Source of the DNA: Rhodospirillales bacterium
Lineage (GTDB): Bacteria; Pseudomonadota; Alphaproteobacteria; Rhodospirillales; Casp-alpha2
Reading direction: 5' to 3'
Length of the DNA stretch: 7,926 nt
Assembly: GCA_030727885.1 (NCBI GenBank)
Contig: JANRAT010000086.1
Span: 1 to 7,926 of the forward strand
The position numbers and the translations under genes were made by a program. The notes under the pieces are model-generated. The model was given only the letters and a program-made list of their open reading frames with translations. It was not told the DNA's origin and ran no database searches. How positions within the stretch are numbered: the stretch's first letter is position 1; the number at the start of each line of letters is the position of its first letter. This document shows positions 6,010 to 7,926 of the stretch, piece by piece.

Positions 6010-6900
6010 GTGCAGCTTCGCGACATTCTGGCGTTGATCGCCCTGTTCGCCCTTACCTTCGCAGGCCCGCTGTTTCGACACGACGCCCCCGCACCGACGC
6101 CCGCCCCACAGAGCGAAAACCCGAGACGACCGGCGCCGCGACTTTTCACCGATCAGCCGTGGGATATGGAAACCCGTGACTGGATCAACGGCAAACCCAG
6201 GGCCAGAAATTCTGCTGCGCCCGACTGGGCAATACGGGAAAAGGACGCCCTCATTCAATTGCCCCAGCGCCGCTCGTCCGGTAGCGGCACTGCTTTCGCT
6301 GTCGGCAACGGAATATGGCTGACGGCTCGTCATGTGACCGACGGATGTGACGACATCGGTCTGCAGATAGCCCCCCGGAAAGGCATCCGCGTCACCAAGG
6401 TCGTCAATCATCCGAACGCCGATATGGCAATGCTGACGACCCGCAGTGGTCCTGTGCCGTTTCCGCTTGGCGCCGGTGCCGGCACGGGTGATGACGGTTT
6501 TCTGATCGGCTTTCCGAAGGGGCAACCGGGTGCAGTGCACGTCAGCAAGATCGGCACCATATCGCTCAAGGAACGTGGCCAGTACCGGACCCGCGAAACC
6601 GCCGATGTCTGGTCAGAGCGGAGTCGCATACCGGACCGGGCAGGTTCGCTGGGGGGGCTGTCGGGTGGTCCGGCCTTTACGGCCGACGGTCGCCTGACCG
6701 GCGCGGTGCTGGCCGAAGAGCCAAGGCGCGGCCGAGTGTTTACAGCTCAGCCCGCAACGCTCCGTTACATGATTGAACAGGCCGGACCGGCAACGCCGGG
6801 GGAAACCGCCGGAACTTTGGATAACCAGCGTTATCCGAAGTCGGCCCGGGAACTGCTGACCTCGCTGCGCATCGCCAAAGTCATTTGCCGGGTGCGCTGA
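6010..6900 (+). CDS. Trypsin-like serine protease with N-terminal membrane anchor or signal
   Basis: The 296-residue product starts at GTG, 5 bases after the DUF350 stop; GGA (5999-6001) 8 bases ahead is a modest ribosome binding site. Residues 5-22 form one hydrophobic segment, an uncleaved anchor or signal peptide. A Pro/Ala/Arg-rich linker (25-45) follows. The S1/trypsin-2-type protease domain spans about 88-260 with all three catalytic residues visible: His108 in WLTARHVTDG, Asp138 in HPNADMAML, and Ser218 in GLSGGPAF. SSGSGTAFAVGNG (89-101) is the typical start of the first barrel. No PDZ domain follows, so it is not a full DegP/HtrA protein. Cys113 and Cys293 could pair in the periplasm. 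The substrate is unknown. Position after DUF350 suggests cotranscription with it and the tyrosine genes. The active site should face the periplasm, given a positively charged N-terminus too short for anything but a signal or anchor. Confidence 0.87.
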   Translation: MQLRDILALIALFALTFAGPLFRHDAPAPTPAPQSENPRRPAPRLFTDQPWDMETRDWINGKPRARNSAAPDWAIREKDALIQLPQRRSSGSGTAFAVGNGIWLTARHVTDGCDDIGLQIAPRKGIRVTKVVNHPNADMAMLTTRSGPVPFPLGAGAGTGDDGFLIGFPKGQPGAVHVSKIGTISLKERGQYRTRETADVWSERSRIPDRAGSLGGLSGGPAFTADGRLTGAVLAEEPRRGRVFTAQPATLRYMIEQAGPATPGETAGTLDNQRYPKSARELLTSLRIAKVICRVR

Positions 6901-6940
6901 CGATCATTCCCAGTTGATCATCGGCAGGCGCACCAGCGGC
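6887..6940. terminator. Inverted repeat over the convergent stop codons, candidate bidirectional terminator
   Basis: GGTGCGC (6891-6897) pairs perfectly with GCGCACC (6928-6934). An outer stem GCCG (6887-6890) with CGGC (6937-6940) continues it across a two-base bulge. An inner CGAT (6901-6904) with ATCG (6920-6923) narrows the loop. The structure covers the stops of both the protease gene (6898-6900) and the DUF2125 gene (6904-6906). Neither side has a T-run, so it is not a textbook intrinsic terminator. A hairpin blocking read-through or protecting 3' ends is plausible. Confidence 0.4.
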
Positions 6941-7926
6941 AAAGGCCCGACCGAAAGCTTGCGGTCCTGCAGAGTCAGCGGCAGCGAAATCTGCAAGGGC
7001 CCGCCACCCTTCGGCACCTTTGCCATCACGCCCAGCACAACCTTGGCCAGCTTGCCGTCATCGGGGCGCACCATGCCGGCCGCAACCAGCTGATCGATGG
7101 CTGCCTGAAAGCCGGCAATCCGGGCCGTGAAGGCACCGATCGGCTGCAAGTCATTATCCAGCGCCAGTGTGCCTTCGCCGTTCAGGCCGAGCACGCCATG
7201 CACCAGATCAAGGCTCTGGACATCAATCGCCCCGCCGTCATTGCTCCAGGCCCGGATCGCGGCGGCATCGGGGCCTGCCGGCAGTTCGTTTCCGTTCAGC
7301 TGCAAGCGCGTCAGCAGGCGTTCAAGATGCTGGCCGAAGGCATTCCGCCAGCGCGCCGGATAATCAAGATCACGGATCGCCAGATCGACGGTGCCCAGCA
7401 CCGGCGCCGTCCCCCGTTTCAGGGTCGCCGTCAGGGATGCCACATCCAGCGCATCACCATGCCCTTCGTCGGCGATATGCAGGGCATCCAGTTCAAGCGT
7501 CATCTGTCCGCCGTCGATGGCGTTGAGATGCAGGGCGTTTGACTTTGCCTGCAGCGTGTAGCGGCCGGGCAGGACCCCCTTGTCGAGTTGCATCGACACC
7601 GGATCAACCACATGCCCGTTGATGCTGTCAGGAGCCCACGGTATCAGCTCGGCCTGCAACGACGGGATGTCAAAGGTCCAGCCGCCTTCCGGATCCTTGG
7701 CGTGAATTTCCGCAAGCTTGATCTGCATTCGGCCCGGGAAGCCGTTGATCACGAGACCGCCATAAGCGACGCTGCGGCCCATGGTGTTTTGCCGGGCCAC
7801 CCAGCCGTCGATCTGCAGGCGGGTCGTACTGGCAAGCCACCACCACCAGCCTGAATAAAGTGCCGCTGCCAGCAACACGAAGCCGCCGACAAGGATCAAC
7901 CCGCGCCGCCGGGTACGCTTAAATTC
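6904..7926 (-). CDS. DUF2125 membrane-anchored protein, start missing
   Basis: 340 codons are visible. The frame is open to the right edge, reading EFKRTRRRG before the hydrophobic stretch, so the true start lies outside; the TTG at 7899 is not needed as a start. A single transmembrane segment follows the basic cluster (about visible residues 10-30) and ends in four consecutive tryptophans (7837-7848). The rest, about 300 residues, is predicted to lie in the periplasm. Features typical of DUF2125 are GGLVINGFPGRMQIKL just after the anchor, alternating beta-like segments such as LNGEGTLALDNDLQP and FTARIAGFQAAIDQLV, a KVPKGGGPLQISLPLTLQDR segment, and the ending LSVGPLPLVRLPMINWE. DUF2125 is largely confined to alphaproteobacteria and its function is not known to me. 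The gene is convergent with the tyrA operon, with stops 3 bases apart. Confidence 0.85.
   Translation of the reverse strand, partial: EFKRTRRRGLILVGGFVLLAAALYSGWWWWLASTTRLQIDGWVARQNTMGRSVAYGGLVINGFPGRMQIKLAEIHAKDPEGGWTFDIPSLQAELIPWAPDSINGHVVDPVSMQLDKGVLPGRYTLQAKSNALHLNAIDGGQMTLELDALHIADEGHGDALDVASLTATLKRGTAPVLGTVDLAIRDLDYPARWRNAFGQHLERLLTRLQLNGNELPAGPDAAAIRAWSNDGGAIDVQSLDLVHGVLGLNGEGTLALDNDLQPIGAFTARIAGFQAAIDQLVAAGMVRPDDGKLAKVVLGVMAKVPKGGGPLQISLPLTLQDRKLSVGPLPLVRLPMINWE

Noticed and set aside
7897..7899. TTG as the start of the DUF2125 gene
   Set aside because: The frame continues upstream to the window edge and adds a basic cluster that makes sense before a membrane anchor, so the start is beyond the window.

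Overview
The window reads as a stretch of alphaproteobacterial chromosome: GC-rich coding DNA, short gaps, and gene families typical of that class (a DUF2125 membrane protein and a chorismate mutase-hisC-tyrA cluster). A Rhodospirillales-like lineage is my best guess, from gene content only. I see no rRNA or tRNA gene, insertion sequence, phage gene or CRISPR array. No gap between genes exceeds about 110 bases.

Positions 1-2592 hold two divergent groups around a 58-base gap. On the minus strand, queG (epoxyqueuosine reductase, the last step of queuosine synthesis) is followed by the start of a secreted formylglycine-generating-enzyme-like (SUMF1 fold) protein that runs off the left edge. On the plus strand, queC (preQ0 synthase) is followed closely by a gene for a small exported protein of unknown function. 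QueC and QueG act at opposite ends of the same tRNA-modification pathway; the remaining pathway genes are not in this window.

Positions 2593-6900 form a probable five-gene plus-strand operon behind a candidate sigma70-type promoter. It encodes a chorismate mutase with an unusual C-terminal extension, a HisC-type aminotransferase, a TyrA-type prephenate/arogenate dehydrogenase, a four-helix DUF350 membrane protein, and a membrane-anchored or secreted trypsin-like serine protease. The first three overlap by four bases (ATGA) at each junction and together account for chorismate to tyrosine. The aminotransferase can also serve histidine and phenylalanine synthesis. The last two genes have no obvious metabolic link to the first three but follow at gaps of 11 and 5 bases.

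Positions 6904-7926 hold a convergent minus-strand DUF2125 gene whose start lies beyond the right edge. Its stop codon is 3 bases from the protease stop, and a long inverted repeat spans both stops.

The most notable item is the chorismate mutase. Its second half looks like a shrunken prephenate dehydratase plus ACT-like module that has lost the dehydratase TRF motif, so it is probably not a working dehydratase. I found no clear case for a wholly new system. The DUF350-protease pair and the small exported protein behind queC are the least explained parts.
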